Shown here in pieces: positions 1 to 7,212 of a DNA stretch of 28,491 bases. Under the pieces are notes generated by a model. That model was not told where the DNA came from, ran no database searches, and was given only the letters and a program-made list of their open reading frames with translations. The stretch comes from a virus, in the IMG/VR virus record IMGVR_UViG_3300031566_000285, positions 1 through 28,491 of that record; one strand, written 5' to 3'. Numbering within the stretch: the first letter of the stretch is position 1; every line of letters starts with the position of its first letter. Position numbers and translations under genes: made by a program.

Positions 1-50
1 TTGCGGCCCCAGCGCCGGCAGCTTTACAAGACGACGAAATCCCGTTTTGA
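1..50 (+). CDS. ssb: C-terminal end of a single-stranded DNA-binding protein (partial)
   Basis: The frame beginning at base 3 runs to a TGA at 48-50 and encodes AAPAPAALQDDEIPF. An Ala/Pro-rich linker ending in an acidic DD(D/E)IPF tip is the hallmark of bacterial and phage SSB proteins. That tip docks primases, helicases and nucleases onto coated single-stranded DNA. The rest of the gene lies upstream of the window, so the OB-fold cannot be checked. The next gene is a primase-helicase, which fits a replication block. The identification rests on 15 residues and the context. Confidence 0.62.
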   Translation, partial: AAPAPAALQDDEIPF

Positions 51-57
51 TAAAGAA

Positions 58-87
58 AACCCCGGCAGTTGGGACACTGCCGGGGTT
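58..87. terminator. Strong hairpin after ssb, terminator-like, best on the - strand
   Basis: A perfect 12-bp stem (AACCCCGGCAGT at 58-69 and ACTGCCGGGGTT at 76-87) closes a 6-base loop, eight bases after the SSB stop. On the + strand no T-run follows. On the - strand the stem is followed by TTTTCTTT, so it reads as a classic intrinsic terminator for antisense transcripts. On the + strand it may attenuate transcription or protect the 3' end of the ssb message. Confidence 0.55.
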
Positions 88-128
88 CCACTAGGAAAAC
101 AGACTGATTGATTGGAGAAAGTCCGAAT

Positions 129-2423
129 ATGAAAACTTTAACAAAAACAAGCGACGTTGGCAAGTCTGAGATGCTACTTGCAGCCGGTGCGCTGGACACT
201 CGCATAAACGAAGCCGGGTCAACTTATTCGCCAATTAAGCTGAAGGAAATTGCGGCACTGGTTGACGAACCGCAGGCGTTAGAAAAGTCAAAGGCCGCAT
301 TTATCATCCCATCAACTTATCGTGAGTATGACGGCAGGAGCCACGCGGCTCAACGTGAGCGCGGCGAATACTGGATGCTGGCCATTGACGTGGATGAGGG
401 CGACCCGTCGCTCACAGAGCTGCGCACAGCCGTTGACCGAGTTACCGGCAATGCGTCCTCGCTGTTTTACTCGTCAGCCGGGGCCAGCGAAGACAACCGC
501 AAGTGGCGCGCGCTTATCCCGCTGTCAGAACCTATCTCAGGCGAGGATTACGTTGACGCACAGCTATCTCTGTTCGAGCTGTTAGCCGCCGAAGGTATAA
601 CCTGTGACCCTGCATTATCGCGCACTGGTCAGCCAATCTATCTTCCAAATGTGCCGCCAGCCAAGCGCGATGACGCAGGCAACCCTCTATTTTACCACGG
701 CGCACGCAATCGCGGTGACGGCCTGATGGTGCCAAAGGAAAGCACAGTCTGGGCAAACTTGATTTTTAGGCGGAAGAATGCCGAGATAGCTGAGCAACGC
801 GCCGCCGCCGAGCGCGCAATTAGAGCGCAGCAGCGTGAAGAAAAGCAAAATAAGTTTGGTGAAAGTGATCCAGTTGCCGAGTTCAATCGTAGCAACACGA
901 TTGCCGACCTGATGGTCAAGCATGGTTACGAGAAGCAAGGTCGCTCCGACAGCTACCGCTCACCAATGCAGACATCCGGCTCACACGCCACCAAAGACTT
1001 CGGCACGCACTGGGTCAGCCTGTCAGGTTCAGACATGGCGGCGGGCATAGGCCAGACCAGCGCAGAGTTTTGCTGGGGCGACGCATTTGACCTGTATTGC
1101 TATTTCGAGCATGGAAACGACATGCGGGTGGCTGTCAGGACTTACGCAGCCGTGTTGCGGCCCAGTCCGTTTGAAGAGGTCAAGCAGGCGGCTCCAGAGG
1201 CCGAATACGAGCCTGATGACGGCCTAGACGACTTCGACACCGTGCCAGAGGCCCAACCTAAGCCTGCACAGAGGCAGGAATGGCCGACTAGGGTCTTCCG
1301 GTTCGATGAGGCAAGTTTGCCGCGCAGGCAGTGGGTTTATGGCCATCACCACATTCGAGGCTTTGTCAGCGTCACGGCATCCGCCGGCGGCATAGGCAAG
1401 ACTTCGCTTACTATGGTTGAGGCGTTGGCAGTCGCAACGAATCGGCCATTGCTGAGCGAGAAGGTAATCCAGCAGACAAACACTTGGATAATTAATTTAG
1501 AGGACGATCTGTCAGAAATGCAACTGCGCTTGGCAGCGGCCATGAAACATTACAAGGTCAGCCACGATGACATTGAAGGCAAGCTGTTTATGGATGCGGA
1601 AGACACAATTGGCATCACGCTGGCCGCTGAGACGAGGGACGGCATCATCCAAAATGACGCCCTGCTCAACTTAATGCGTGACAAAATCAAAGCCAACAAT
1701 ATTGGCCTAGTCATAATCGACCCATTTGTCTCAGTTCACCAAGTTAATGAAAATTCCAACATGAGCGTGCAAGTGGTGGTCGCAATGCTGCGCAAGCTGG
1801 CCAGAGAGGCCAATGTCGCCATTCACGTCGTGCATCACGTCAGAAAGGGCAACGGCGTTGACGCCGACATAGATAGCGTCCGAGGCGCAGGCTCACTTAT
1901 CGGCGCGGCCAGAGCAGCCAGAGTTATCAACCGGGTAAGCCTCGAAGATGCAACCGCGCTGGGCGTGCCAGATGACAGCGCCAGAGGTCTGTTTAGGGTT
2001 GACGATGGCAAAGCAAATCTCAGCGCGCCAGCAGACAAGGCAGTCTACCGCCGCATGATTGGCGTCAAACTTGACAACGAAGAATACATTGGCGTGGCCG
2101 TTGAGTTCAACCTGCCAGATCAGTGGTCAGGAATGTCAACCAGTGTTGTAAACAATATGCTTACACTTATCGACAAGGGACCAGAGGACGGCGAACGATA
2201 CTCGATCAGGCCACAAGACCGGCAGAGGTGGGTCGGGCTAGTCATCACGGGTTATGTGTTCCCAAACATAGACGACGCGAAGACCAGCGGGCAAGCCAAG
2301 TCAATTCTGCGCAAGTGGATGGATGAGGGCTTGATTGAAGAGCAACAGTATCACAGCCCAAGCCAGCGCAAGGAGCGTGGCGGCGTGATGTCAACAGGCA
2401 GAGTTGGGGAGATAGGAATATGA
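129..2423 (+). CDS. Primase-helicase: N-terminal primase-like region and RepA-type AAA ATPase
   Basis: The protein is 764 residues. The ATG at 129 is preferred over an upstream TTG at 108 because GGAGAAAG (114-121) precedes the ATG and lies inside the TTG version. Residues about 75-190 (AIDVDEGDP, FYSSAGASEDNRKWRALIPL, SRTGQPIYLPN) resemble the archaeo-eukaryotic primase-like region of phage and plasmid replication proteins. Residues about 255-345 match the middle part of such primases. A RecA-like motor follows: Walker A ASAGGIGKTS near 417-426, Walker B-like GLVIIDPF near 530, and HVVHHVRKG with GAGSLIGAARAARV, as in hexameric RepA-type helicases (AAA_25). The expected role is priming and unwinding at the phage replication fork. 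Family assignment is by eye. The ATPase is certain and the primase part probable. The stop overlaps the next start by four bases. Confidence 0.85.
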   Translation: MKTLTKTSDVGKSEMLLAAGALDTRINEAGSTYSPIKLKEIAALVDEPQALEKSKAAFIIPSTYREYDGRSHAAQRERGEYWMLAIDVDEGDPSLTELRTAVDRVTGNASSLFYSSAGASEDNRKWRALIPLSEPISGEDYVDAQLSLFELLAAEGITCDPALSRTGQPIYLPNVPPAKRDDAGNPLFYHGARNRGDGLMVPKESTVWANLIFRRKNAEIAEQRAAAERAIRAQQREEKQNKFGESDPVAEFNRSNTIADLMVKHGYEKQGRSDSYRSPMQTSGSHATKDFGTHWVSLSGSDMAAGIGQTSAEFCWGDAFDLYCYFEHGNDMRVAVRTYAAVLRPSPFEEVKQAAPEAEYEPDDGLDDFDTVPEAQPKPAQRQEWPTRVFRFDEASLPRRQWVYGHHHIRGFVSVTASAGGIGKTSLTMVEALAVATNRPLLSEKVIQQTNTWIINLEDDLSEMQLRLAAAMKHYKVSHDDIEGKLFMDAEDTIGITLAAETRDGIIQNDALLNLMRDKIKANNIGLVIIDPFVSVHQVNENSNMSVQVVVAMLRKLAREANVAIHVVHHVRKGNGVDADIDSVRGAGSLIGAARAARVINRVSLEDATALGVPDDSARGLFRVDDGKANLSAPADKAVYRRMIGVKLDNEEYIGVAVEFNLPDQWSGMSTSVVNNMLTLIDKGPEDGERYSIRPQDRQRWVGLVITGYVFPNIDDAKTSGQAKSILRKWMDEGLIEEQQYHSPSQRKERGGVMSTGRVGEIGI

Positions 2424-2752
2424 GTATAGTTGGATGGACAGGAGACTCTAAAGATTGCTTTCACAGGTATCACGACAGAGAGGAAAAAGAAAACGCGCTT
2501 GAGTTTACTTGGTTTGCAAACAGTAACCCAAGTCTTGAGTTTTATTGGCCAAATCGTGACAAGGCTCCGTGGCACATCCAGTGCGTCACCAAGATAGGCG
2601 ATGACGACGTTGAGATGAACTTCTGGCCACACAAGTCAAAGGCGCAGTTCAAGTATGAGAAGGCCATTGAGCCGCTGAGCGCGTTTATCTGTGAGCTAAT
2701 AAAGCGGATCAATGAAGCCGAAAGAGAAGAAGATTTTGATGTCGTTGAGTAG
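2420..2752 (+). CDS. Small acidic protein coupled to the primase-helicase, unknown function
   Basis: The protein is 110 residues. Its ATG lies inside ATGAG, overlapping the primase-helicase stop, so translation is probably coupled. It is rich in aromatic and charged residues (FTWFANSNPSLEFYWPN, WHIQCVTKIGDDDVEMNFWPHK) and ends in an acidic helix (INEAEREEDFDVVE). No family is recognised and no membrane segment or signal peptide is visible. Its place behind the helicase suggests a replication accessory role, by context only. Confidence 0.7.
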   Translation: MSIVGWTGDSKDCFHRYHDREEKENALEFTWFANSNPSLEFYWPNRDKAPWHIQCVTKIGDDDVEMNFWPHKSKAQFKYEKAIEPLSAFICELIKRINEAEREEDFDVVE

Positions 2753-2917
2753 TGCGCCAGTGGATTTTCTCAGTGGCGCACCAGTGGCGCGACTGGCGCA
2801 TTTGGCTGAAAGCCGTGAAATTAAGGGTGATTCGGAAATATCGCAAACACCTTATTTATATAGTGCGCCACTGGATTTACTGAATTTCCTCCGGAAATTT
2901 ACACCCAGTGGCGCACT
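2752..2917. repeat. Cluster of inverted TGCGCCA(C/G)TGG elements in a gene-free stretch
   Basis: Within 166 bases the sequence GTGCGCCASTGG or its complement appears about six times: 2752-2763, 2771-2781, 2781-2790, 2792-2800, 2862-2874 and 2905-2917. The last two form a perfect 13-bp inverted pair (AGTGCGCCACTGG / CCAGTGGCGCACT) around 30 bases. That loop holds a second small hairpin (AATTTCC / GGAAATT, 2883-2899). The cluster directly follows the primase-helicase module, as origin iterons or repressor operators often do. An open frame crosses it (2712-3101) but does not look like a real protein. The rest of the gap to 3093 holds the two hairpins listed next. Confidence 0.6.
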
Positions 2918-2933
2918 TTGTCAAGACGCAGGT

Positions 2934-2971
2934 CTAAAAAGAGTTGGCCAATGCCAACACTCTCTTTTTTT
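2934..2971 (+). terminator. Intrinsic terminator of the replication block
   Basis: GTTGGC (2943-2948), loop CAAT, GCCAAC (2953-2958) form the hairpin core. A-rich AAAAAGA lies on the left and CTCTTTTTTT on the right, and these flanks can extend the stem with a small bulge. The trailing T-run makes it a good rho-independent terminator on the + strand. The A-run on the other side allows weak bidirectional use. It would end the ssb/primase-helicase transcript. Confidence 0.6.
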
Positions 2972-2995
2972 GAGACGACCAGCAGCGCCATTGCC

Positions 2996-3023
2996 GGGGC
3001 TTTCTTGGCTGACGCCAAGCCCC
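2996..3023. other. Second hairpin, GGGGC/TTGGC stem with a bulge
   Basis: GGGGC (2996-3000), a four-base bulge TTTC, TTGGC (3005-3009), loop TGAC, then GCCAAGCCCC (3014-3023) give a 10-bp stem with one bulge. It stands 71 bases before the ATG of the next gene and has no T-run. It could be a leader structure or a backup transcription stop. I have no evidence to choose between these. Confidence 0.4.
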
Positions 3024-3093
3024 GTCAAAGTCGCAGCTTTGCGTCCTCGCTTCAGTTGGCAGGGTTGGAATAGGTTAAAGGGGTTGGTCCACA

Positions 3094-3690
3094 ATGGTTA
3101 ATAAAGTTAAAGCAGGAAAGCCAAAGTCAGCAGCAGCAAAAGCGGCGATGGCCAATCGTGGAAAGTTCGATAGCAAGTACACTGACTACGGTGAGCCGGT
3201 CCATTACAAGGTAGCAGCCGCAGTGGCTCCGTTGAGTGCGGCGACAGCTTCAGCCGCAATGGTCTGGGGTGACACGCTGACTGACTGTGTGCCGCCAGCC
3301 TACGCGCTGCGGTATCGTGAGCTTAAAGGTGATCTGGATGCCGCGATAGCTCTCGATGATTATGACGCCTGCGCAACGCTGTCTACAAGCATGATTAAGG
3401 CGCTCAGGGTGATGAACCAGAAAGCTAGGGAAGACGGCTTCAAGCCGCCGCAGGTTGACGGTCATATCGCAGAGTGGAAGGGCAAGATATATTGTTTCCT
3501 CGCCAGCGGTGATTTGGCAGCAGTGCGCAAAGCTAGGCCGACGTGGGCTGTGTATCACCTGGGCGACGTGTGTGCCGTCTTGAGCGTGCGCACAGATGAA
3601 ATGATGGCCGCAGTGGTTGACAAGTTTCCCAGCGCCAAGATTGTTGACGTTAGGTTGTATGATGATGAAATCCCATTTGGGCATGATTGA
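3094..3690 (+). CDS. Hypothetical protein with an SSB-tip-like DDEIPF motif near its end
   Basis: The protein is 198 residues, starting at the ATG after AAAGGGG. The first 45 residues are basic and Lys/Ala-rich (KAGKPKSAAAKAAMANRGK). Residues about 70-112 look helical (LRYRELKGDLDAAIALDDYD, then LSTSMIKALRVMNQKAR). The remainder looks like an alpha/beta domain (WKGKIYCFLASGDLAAVRK, VYHLGDVCAVLSVRTDEMM). The C-terminus is VRLYDDEIPFGHD, which repeats the DDEIPF of the SSB tail at the start of the window, followed by three extra residues. The family is not recognised. Its stop is 11 bases before the ATG of the next gene. Confidence 0.7.
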   Translation: MVNKVKAGKPKSAAAKAAMANRGKFDSKYTDYGEPVHYKVAAAVAPLSAATASAAMVWGDTLTDCVPPAYALRYRELKGDLDAAIALDDYDACATLSTSMIKALRVMNQKAREDGFKPPQVDGHIAEWKGKIYCFLASGDLAAVRKARPTWAVYHLGDVCAVLSVRTDEMMAAVVDKFPSAKIVDVRLYDDEIPFGHD

Positions 3691-3701
3691 AGGAAGACAA
3701 G

Positions 3702-3989
3702 ATGAAGCGTGACGAAATACTGAAGACAGCCGGCCATTTGATAAGCAAAGATCGGCACGACACATACGGAGACAGCGCGACGTCTCACAGTCGCATAGCT
3801 GCGTTCTGGTCAGCGTATCTGGGCATAGAGCTTAGCGCGGTTGACGTGGCGGCTATGATGGTGCTGATGAAGGTCAGCAGGAGCAAGGGCGGGTCAGCCT
3901 CGCCGCATCTCGATAACTTTGTGGACATTTGCGGATACGCAGCGTTGGCCGGTGAGATGGCCGCTGAGAGCGTAAAGGATGCCGGGTAA
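3702..3989 (+). CDS. DUF6378-type small phage protein
   Basis: The protein is 95 residues. I choose the ATG at 3702 (MKRDEILKTAG) because AGGAAG sits 6 bases ahead. The longer TTG version at 3687 would put that ribosome site inside the gene. The sequence pattern (LISKDRHDTYGDSATSH, VDVAAMMVLMKVSR, HLDNFVDICGYAALAGEM) is that of a widespread phage family I know as DUF6378. It is all-helical with a conserved DN..D..GY motif. The arrangement recalls MazG-like nucleotide pyrophosphohydrolases, but I do not see the full metal-binding set and would not assign activity. Confidence 0.72.
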   Translation: MKRDEILKTAGHLISKDRHDTYGDSATSHSRIAAFWSAYLGIELSAVDVAAMMVLMKVSRSKGGSASPHLDNFVDICGYAALAGEMAAESVKDAG

Positions 3990-4127
3990 GCCAAAGCACA
4001 ACTGAGGTTGATTTCTGGGCGCAGTTGTACTTTAACTGAACGTGCGGGCTTGTCCTCCCGATAGCTCGACAACTCTGCCTCTGATTGCGTCAAGTGCAGT
4101 CAGGGGCGTTTCTTTAAGGGGAAGCCG

Positions 4128-4316
4128 ATGGCGTACCGAATAGAACTAAGGATGATCTTGAACTGTGATGATAGCGACGAGGCCGAGCTAGAGCTTGATG
4201 AGCTGGCAGATTACATAGCAAGAAGGCTGACCGATGGCTCAGACTATGAGCGTGTCGTACAGGCAATGGTTGAGGCTATCGTTGAGCTGCATGATGATAG
4301 CGGCACAGTTCACTGA
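4128..4316 (+). CDS. Small acidic hypothetical protein
   Basis: The protein is 62 residues from an ATG preceded by AAGGGGA. It is strongly acidic (CDDSDEAELELDELADY) and appears to be one or two helices. No family is recognised. The 138 bases before it contain a 7-bp inverted repeat (ACAACTG 3998-4004 / CAGTTGT 4022-4028) and no other supported feature. Confidence 0.55.
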   Translation: MAYRIELRMILNCDDSDEAELELDELADYIARRLTDGSDYERVVQAMVEAIVELHDDSGTVH

Positions 4317-4388
4317 AGGTTGGATGGCGGGTTAAGCTCTGCGCGAGACATCGCCACAGCTCAGCGCGCATCTGCTCGCGTAGCAAAC

Positions 4389-4458
4389 AAGGCAGAATGG
4401 TGTCAATATTGAGTCAACAACGTGTCAACATTGTGGCAACAATAAGGCAGAAGGGTGT
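4389..4458. repeat. Direct repeats AAGGCAGAAKGGTGT and TGTCAAYATTG
   Basis: AAGGCAGAATGGTGT (4389-4403) recurs as AAGGCAGAAGGGTGT (4444-4458), 55 bases apart with one change. Between them TGTCAATATTG (4401-4411) and TGTCAACATTG (4423-4433) are two near-identical 11-mers, 22 bases or about two helical turns apart. A looser copy, GGCAACAATA, follows at 4435. This spacing would put binding sites on one face of the helix. Confidence 0.5.
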
Positions 4459-4559
4459 TATCACGCCCCATAAATGTCAACGCACTGTAATCATTGCATA
4501 TTAAATTTAACATAATACGGGTTATGCGTCTTAGCTGGCGGATGAGGCAAAATGACCCC

Positions 4560-4697
4560 CACCCGGTCAGGATTTTTGCCGGGTGTGCGTGTGTAGAAAA
4601 GCACGCACACGCGGCCAGAAAAAAAATGAGCTGGCTCCCATATCCTTTGGGGGGTACACTGTGGGGGTAGTCGGCGACGTTACAGCGCCCCGACTAC
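4560..4697. other. Three hairpins ahead of the HNH/terminase genes
   Basis: Hairpin 1 has a 7-bp stem (CACCCGG 4560-4566 / CCGGGTG 4579-4585). Hairpin 2 has a perfect 9-bp stem with a 10-base loop (GTGTGCGTG 4583-4591 / CACGCACAC 4602-4610) and shares three bases with hairpin 1, so the two compete. An A-run follows at 4618-4626. Hairpin 3 has an 8-bp stem (GTAGTCGG 4667-4674 / CCGACTAC 4690-4697) and ends 30 bases before the HNH start. The mutually exclusive stems could be regulatory or part of a packaging site. Confidence 0.5.
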
Positions 4698-4727
4698 TTG
4701 ACCGGCAGGAACGAAGGAGTACAGCCA

Positions 4728-5261
4728 ATGACAATTTCAATAGATGATCTCAACCAAACGCTCAAGTACAACCCAAAGACAGGTTCACTTACTTGGCGTA
4801 AGCGCACAAATAGTTTTCCCGCACCGATAACATCCATAAGAATTTTCAACTCAAAATTTGCAAACAAACCAGTTTACGAAGAGGCGCACAAGGGTTACCG
4901 CCGAATTAGACTCTCTAGCAAGAGTTATATGTCTCACAGGGTAGCGTGGGCTATACACCACGGCGATTGGCCTGAAGATCAGATAGACCACATAAATGGC
5001 GTCAGGTCTGACAATAGGATTAAAAATTTACGCGCCGTTGACCAAATTGGAAATTCCAGAAATACGAAAATTCCGTCAACGAATATGTCTGGCGTTATAG
5101 GAATTAATTGGGACAAGCGAGACTGGAGATGGATAGTTAGTATTGGAGTGAACAAAAAAACAGTTAGAATTGGCTCATTTAAAGATTTTGAGGAAGCAGT
5201 ATTTGCGCGCAGGTCTGCTGAAGTTAAGTATGGCTATCACCCCAACCACGGCAAACGCTGA
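4728..5261 (+). CDS. HNH endonuclease with C-terminal AP2-type DNA-binding domain
   Basis: The protein is 177 residues. The ATG at 4728 has a good ribosome site (GAAGGAG) 8 bases upstream, so I reject the TTG at 4698. The HNH_3 core is SHRVAWAIHHGDWPEDQIDH, then ING and NRIKNLRAV. It provides the first His, the central His in DHIN, and the Asn residues of a beta-beta-alpha metal finger. The tail (SGVIGINWDKRDWRWIVSIG, VRIGSFKDFEEAVFAR) is an AP2-like DNA-binding domain. This architecture is typical of free-standing homing endonucleases. Adjacency to terminase also recalls the HNH proteins that assist cos cleavage. By eye the gene is more AT-rich than its neighbours (many AAA, AAT and ATA codons), which favours a mobile homing gene. 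Confidence 0.88.
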   Translation: MTISIDDLNQTLKYNPKTGSLTWRKRTNSFPAPITSIRIFNSKFANKPVYEEAHKGYRRIRLSSKSYMSHRVAWAIHHGDWPEDQIDHINGVRSDNRIKNLRAVDQIGNSRNTKIPSTNMSGVIGINWDKRDWRWIVSIGVNKKTVRIGSFKDFEEAVFARRSAEVKYGYHPNHGKR

Positions 5262-5318
5262 CCCCTTGCCAACCAACACATAACCAGCGTAAAATTTGAA
5301 AACTTTGGAGAAAGCAAA

Positions 5319-5819
5319 ATGGCGGGCAAACCTTTACGAAAAAAAATTCTAATTGATGTCGCCCAGCGCGGCGGTGCTGAGTATTTGTTTGAGGAGTTGG
5401 CGTCGGGCAAGACGATGACTAAGCTGGCGGAGGGCTACGGGTGCAGCCGTGAATACTTCAGCAAGACGATACATGGCGTGCCGGAGTATGCGGCGGTCAT
5501 AGGCAAGGCGAAGTCTGCGGCTGCTGACGCGCTGGTTGAGGAGGGCTTGGGCATGGTTGACGCGCTGGATGGTGCCAGCTCCACGCAAGAGATTGCCGCC
5601 ACGCGCGAGAAGGTTCAGTGGCGTAAGTTTATGGCTGGTTCGTATAACCAGGAGCGCTACGGCAACCGGCCACAGACAAATGTCACGATTAGCGTGAGCG
5701 ACATGCATTTGGATGCTCTCAGAAAAGTCAACTCTGATATTGCCGCGATTGACGCGGAAGACCGTGAGCGCGAGGCATTGGCCATTGACGCGGATTATGA
5801 GGACTTGAGCGATGAATGA
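5319..5819 (+). CDS. terS: Terminase small subunit (putative)
   Basis: The protein is 166 residues and starts after TTTGGAGAAAGC. Residues 1-60 hold a helix-turn-helix-like segment (FEELASGKTMTKLAEGYGCS, then REYFSKTIHG), suited to recognising the packaging site. Next come an Ala-rich helix (VIGKAKSAAADALVEEGL), the motif TREKVQWRKFMAGSYNQERYG seen in small terminases, and an acidic C-terminus (AEDREREALAIDADYEDLSDE). It overlaps the large subunit by eight bases. Size, context and helix-turn-helix fit TerS, whose members diverge strongly in sequence. Confidence 0.8.
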   Translation: MAGKPLRKKILIDVAQRGGAEYLFEELASGKTMTKLAEGYGCSREYFSKTIHGVPEYAAVIGKAKSAAADALVEEGLGMVDALDGASSTQEIAATREKVQWRKFMAGSYNQERYGNRPQTNVTISVSDMHLDALRKVNSDIAAIDAEDREREALAIDADYEDLSDE

Positions 5820-7212
5820 AGCCAACCCCCTAGAAGAGTTTGTGTTGCGCTACCGAGATGACCCGGTTTTATTTGTCAAGGAAGTGTTGGGCGCGACGCC
5901 GCACGACTATCAGGCTGAGTTTCTCAACGCTGTCGCCGCTGGCGAGCGCAAGATCAGCATCCGCAGTGGCCACGGCACGGGCAAGTCAACGTCGGCCAGT
6001 TGGGTGATGCTGTGGTTTGTATTGCTGCGCTTTCCGAATAAAGTTGTGGTTACTGCGCCGACGAGCGGTCAGCTTTTCGATGCCTTGTTTGCTGAGTTGA
6101 AAAGATGGATCAACGAGCTGCCGGACCAGTTGAAAATCTTGCTGACTGTTAAGTCGGATAGAGTTGAGCTTACGGCTGCACCGGCGGAGGCGTTTATCTC
6201 GGCTCGCACAAGCCGCGCTGAGACGCCGGAGGCATTGGCCGGTGTTCACTCGGAGAATGTGCTACTTGTCGTTGACGAGGCTTCTGGTGTGCCTGAGAAG
6301 GTCTTTGAGGCGGCTGCTGGTTCGATGTCGGGCCACGCGGCGACGACTATCCTGCTGAGCAACCCAACACGCTCCAGTGGCACGTTTTACGAGAGCCAAA
6401 CCCGGCTGGCGGCGACTTGGTGGACCCGGCGTTGGTCGTGCATAGAAAGCCCGCTTGTCAGCGATGAATTTGTTGACGAGATGCGGGCCAGATATGGGGA
6501 AGATAGCAATGCCTTCCGCATCCGTGTGCTTGGTGAATTTCCTCTGGCTGATGACAACACGATTATTCCGTTTCACCTGGTTGAGAGCGCCATTCATCGT
6601 GACATTGAGGTCACGCCGGATGTAAAGCCGATCTGGGGTTTGGATGTAGCTCGATTTGGATCGGACAAGACGGCTTTGTGCAAACGTTATGGCAACGTGG
6701 TGACTGAGATAACGAGCTGGCATGGTTTGGACTTGATGCAGACTGTGGGCCGAGTGATGGCTGAGTTTGAAAACTTACCGTCAAGTATGCGCCCTAGTGA
6801 GATACTTGTTGACAGCATTGGCGTCGGCGGTGGTGTGGTTGATCGCTTGCGTGAGTTAGGTGCGCCGGTCAGGGGTATTAATGTCGGCGAGGCACCGGCG
6901 ATGGGCAAGACGTATATGAATTTGCGTGCTGAGCTGTGGTTTAAGACGAAGGGTTGGCTTGAGGATAGGTCGTGCAAACTGCCTGACAATGACCAGCTCT
7001 TGTCAGAACTGACGGCGATTAGATACTCATTCACGTCGTCGGGCAAGATGAAGGCTGAGAGTAAGGACGAGATGCGTCGGCGTGGTCTTAAATCGCCGGA
7101 TTTGGCTGACGCATTGTGCCTGACGATGGCCAGTGACGCGGCGACGGCTTTATCTGGCGCGATGTCAAGTTGGAAGAAAGCTATCAAGCGTAATTTGAAA
7201 GGTATTGCATGA
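5812..7212 (+). CDS. terL: Terminase large subunit (ATPase and nuclease)
   Basis: The protein is 466 residues, a normal length. The motor domain has Walker A GHGTGKST (53-60), the coupling-type TAPTSGQ (81-87), and Walker B VLLVVDEASG (150-159) with the catalytic acid. The RNase H-like nuclease has acidic residues D278 (WGLDVARFGSDKT), D334 (ILVDSIGVGGG) and D430/D433 (SPDLADALCL). These two domains pump DNA through the portal and cut the concatemer. All motifs expected for an active enzyme are present. The start overlaps terS and the stop overlaps the next gene, so the block is probably co-translated. Confidence 0.96.
   Translation: MNEANPLEEFVLRYRDDPVLFVKEVLGATPHDYQAEFLNAVAAGERKISIRSGHGTGKSTSASWVMLWFVLLRFPNKVVVTAPTSGQLFDALFAELKRWINELPDQLKILLTVKSDRVELTAAPAEAFISARTSRAETPEALAGVHSENVLLVVDEASGVPEKVFEAAAGSMSGHAATTILLSNPTRSSGTFYESQTRLAATWWTRRWSCIESPLVSDEFVDEMRARYGEDSNAFRIRVLGEFPLADDNTIIPFHLVESAIHRDIEVTPDVKPIWGLDVARFGSDKTALCKRYGNVVTEITSWHGLDLMQTVGRVMAEFENLPSSMRPSEILVDSIGVGGGVVDRLRELGAPVRGINVGEAPAMGKTYMNLRAELWFKTKGWLEDRSCKLPDNDQLLSELTAIRYSFTSSGKMKAESKDEMRRRGLKSPDLADALCLTMASDAATALSGAMSSWKKAIKRNLKGIA

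Larger units (their letters stand above)
4317..4727. other. 411-base gene-free stretch upstream of the packaging genes
   Basis: No convincing gene is present. The left part (4389-4458) holds direct repeats. The middle (4500-4518) is AT-rich with a -10-like CATAAT at 4511 but no good -35 box. The right part (4560-4697) holds three hairpins and poly-A runs. It lies immediately before the HNH and terminase genes, where phages often place a cos or pac site or the late promoter. This functional reading is an inference from position and structure density. Confidence 0.5.

Noticed and set aside
2712-3101. A 129-codon + strand frame spanning the repeat cluster and two hairpins
   Set aside because: It starts inside the preceding gene, has a composition dictated by the inverted repeats (SAPVDFL, SGAPVARL, SAPLDLL), and crosses a good terminator. 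No protein family is recognisable.
3250-3765. Long - strand frame (171 codons) opposite the hypothetical genes
   Set aside because: It is a shadow of two + strand genes that have ribosome sites and good spacing. No family match is visible.
4317-4400. Possible tRNA in the GC-rich stretch with CGCGAG/CTCGCG
   Set aside because: No cloverleaf arms, no T-loop GTTCRA and no acceptor stem can be drawn.
4397-4504. A 35-codon frame (MVSILSQQRVNIV...) in the gap before the HNH gene
   Set aside because: It only has a weak AAGG ahead of it, its sequence is made of the direct repeats, and its composition is not protein-like.
5349-5825. Long - strand frame (158 codons) opposite the small terminase gene
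   Set aside because: It is fully antisense to terS and has no ribosome site or recognisable domain.
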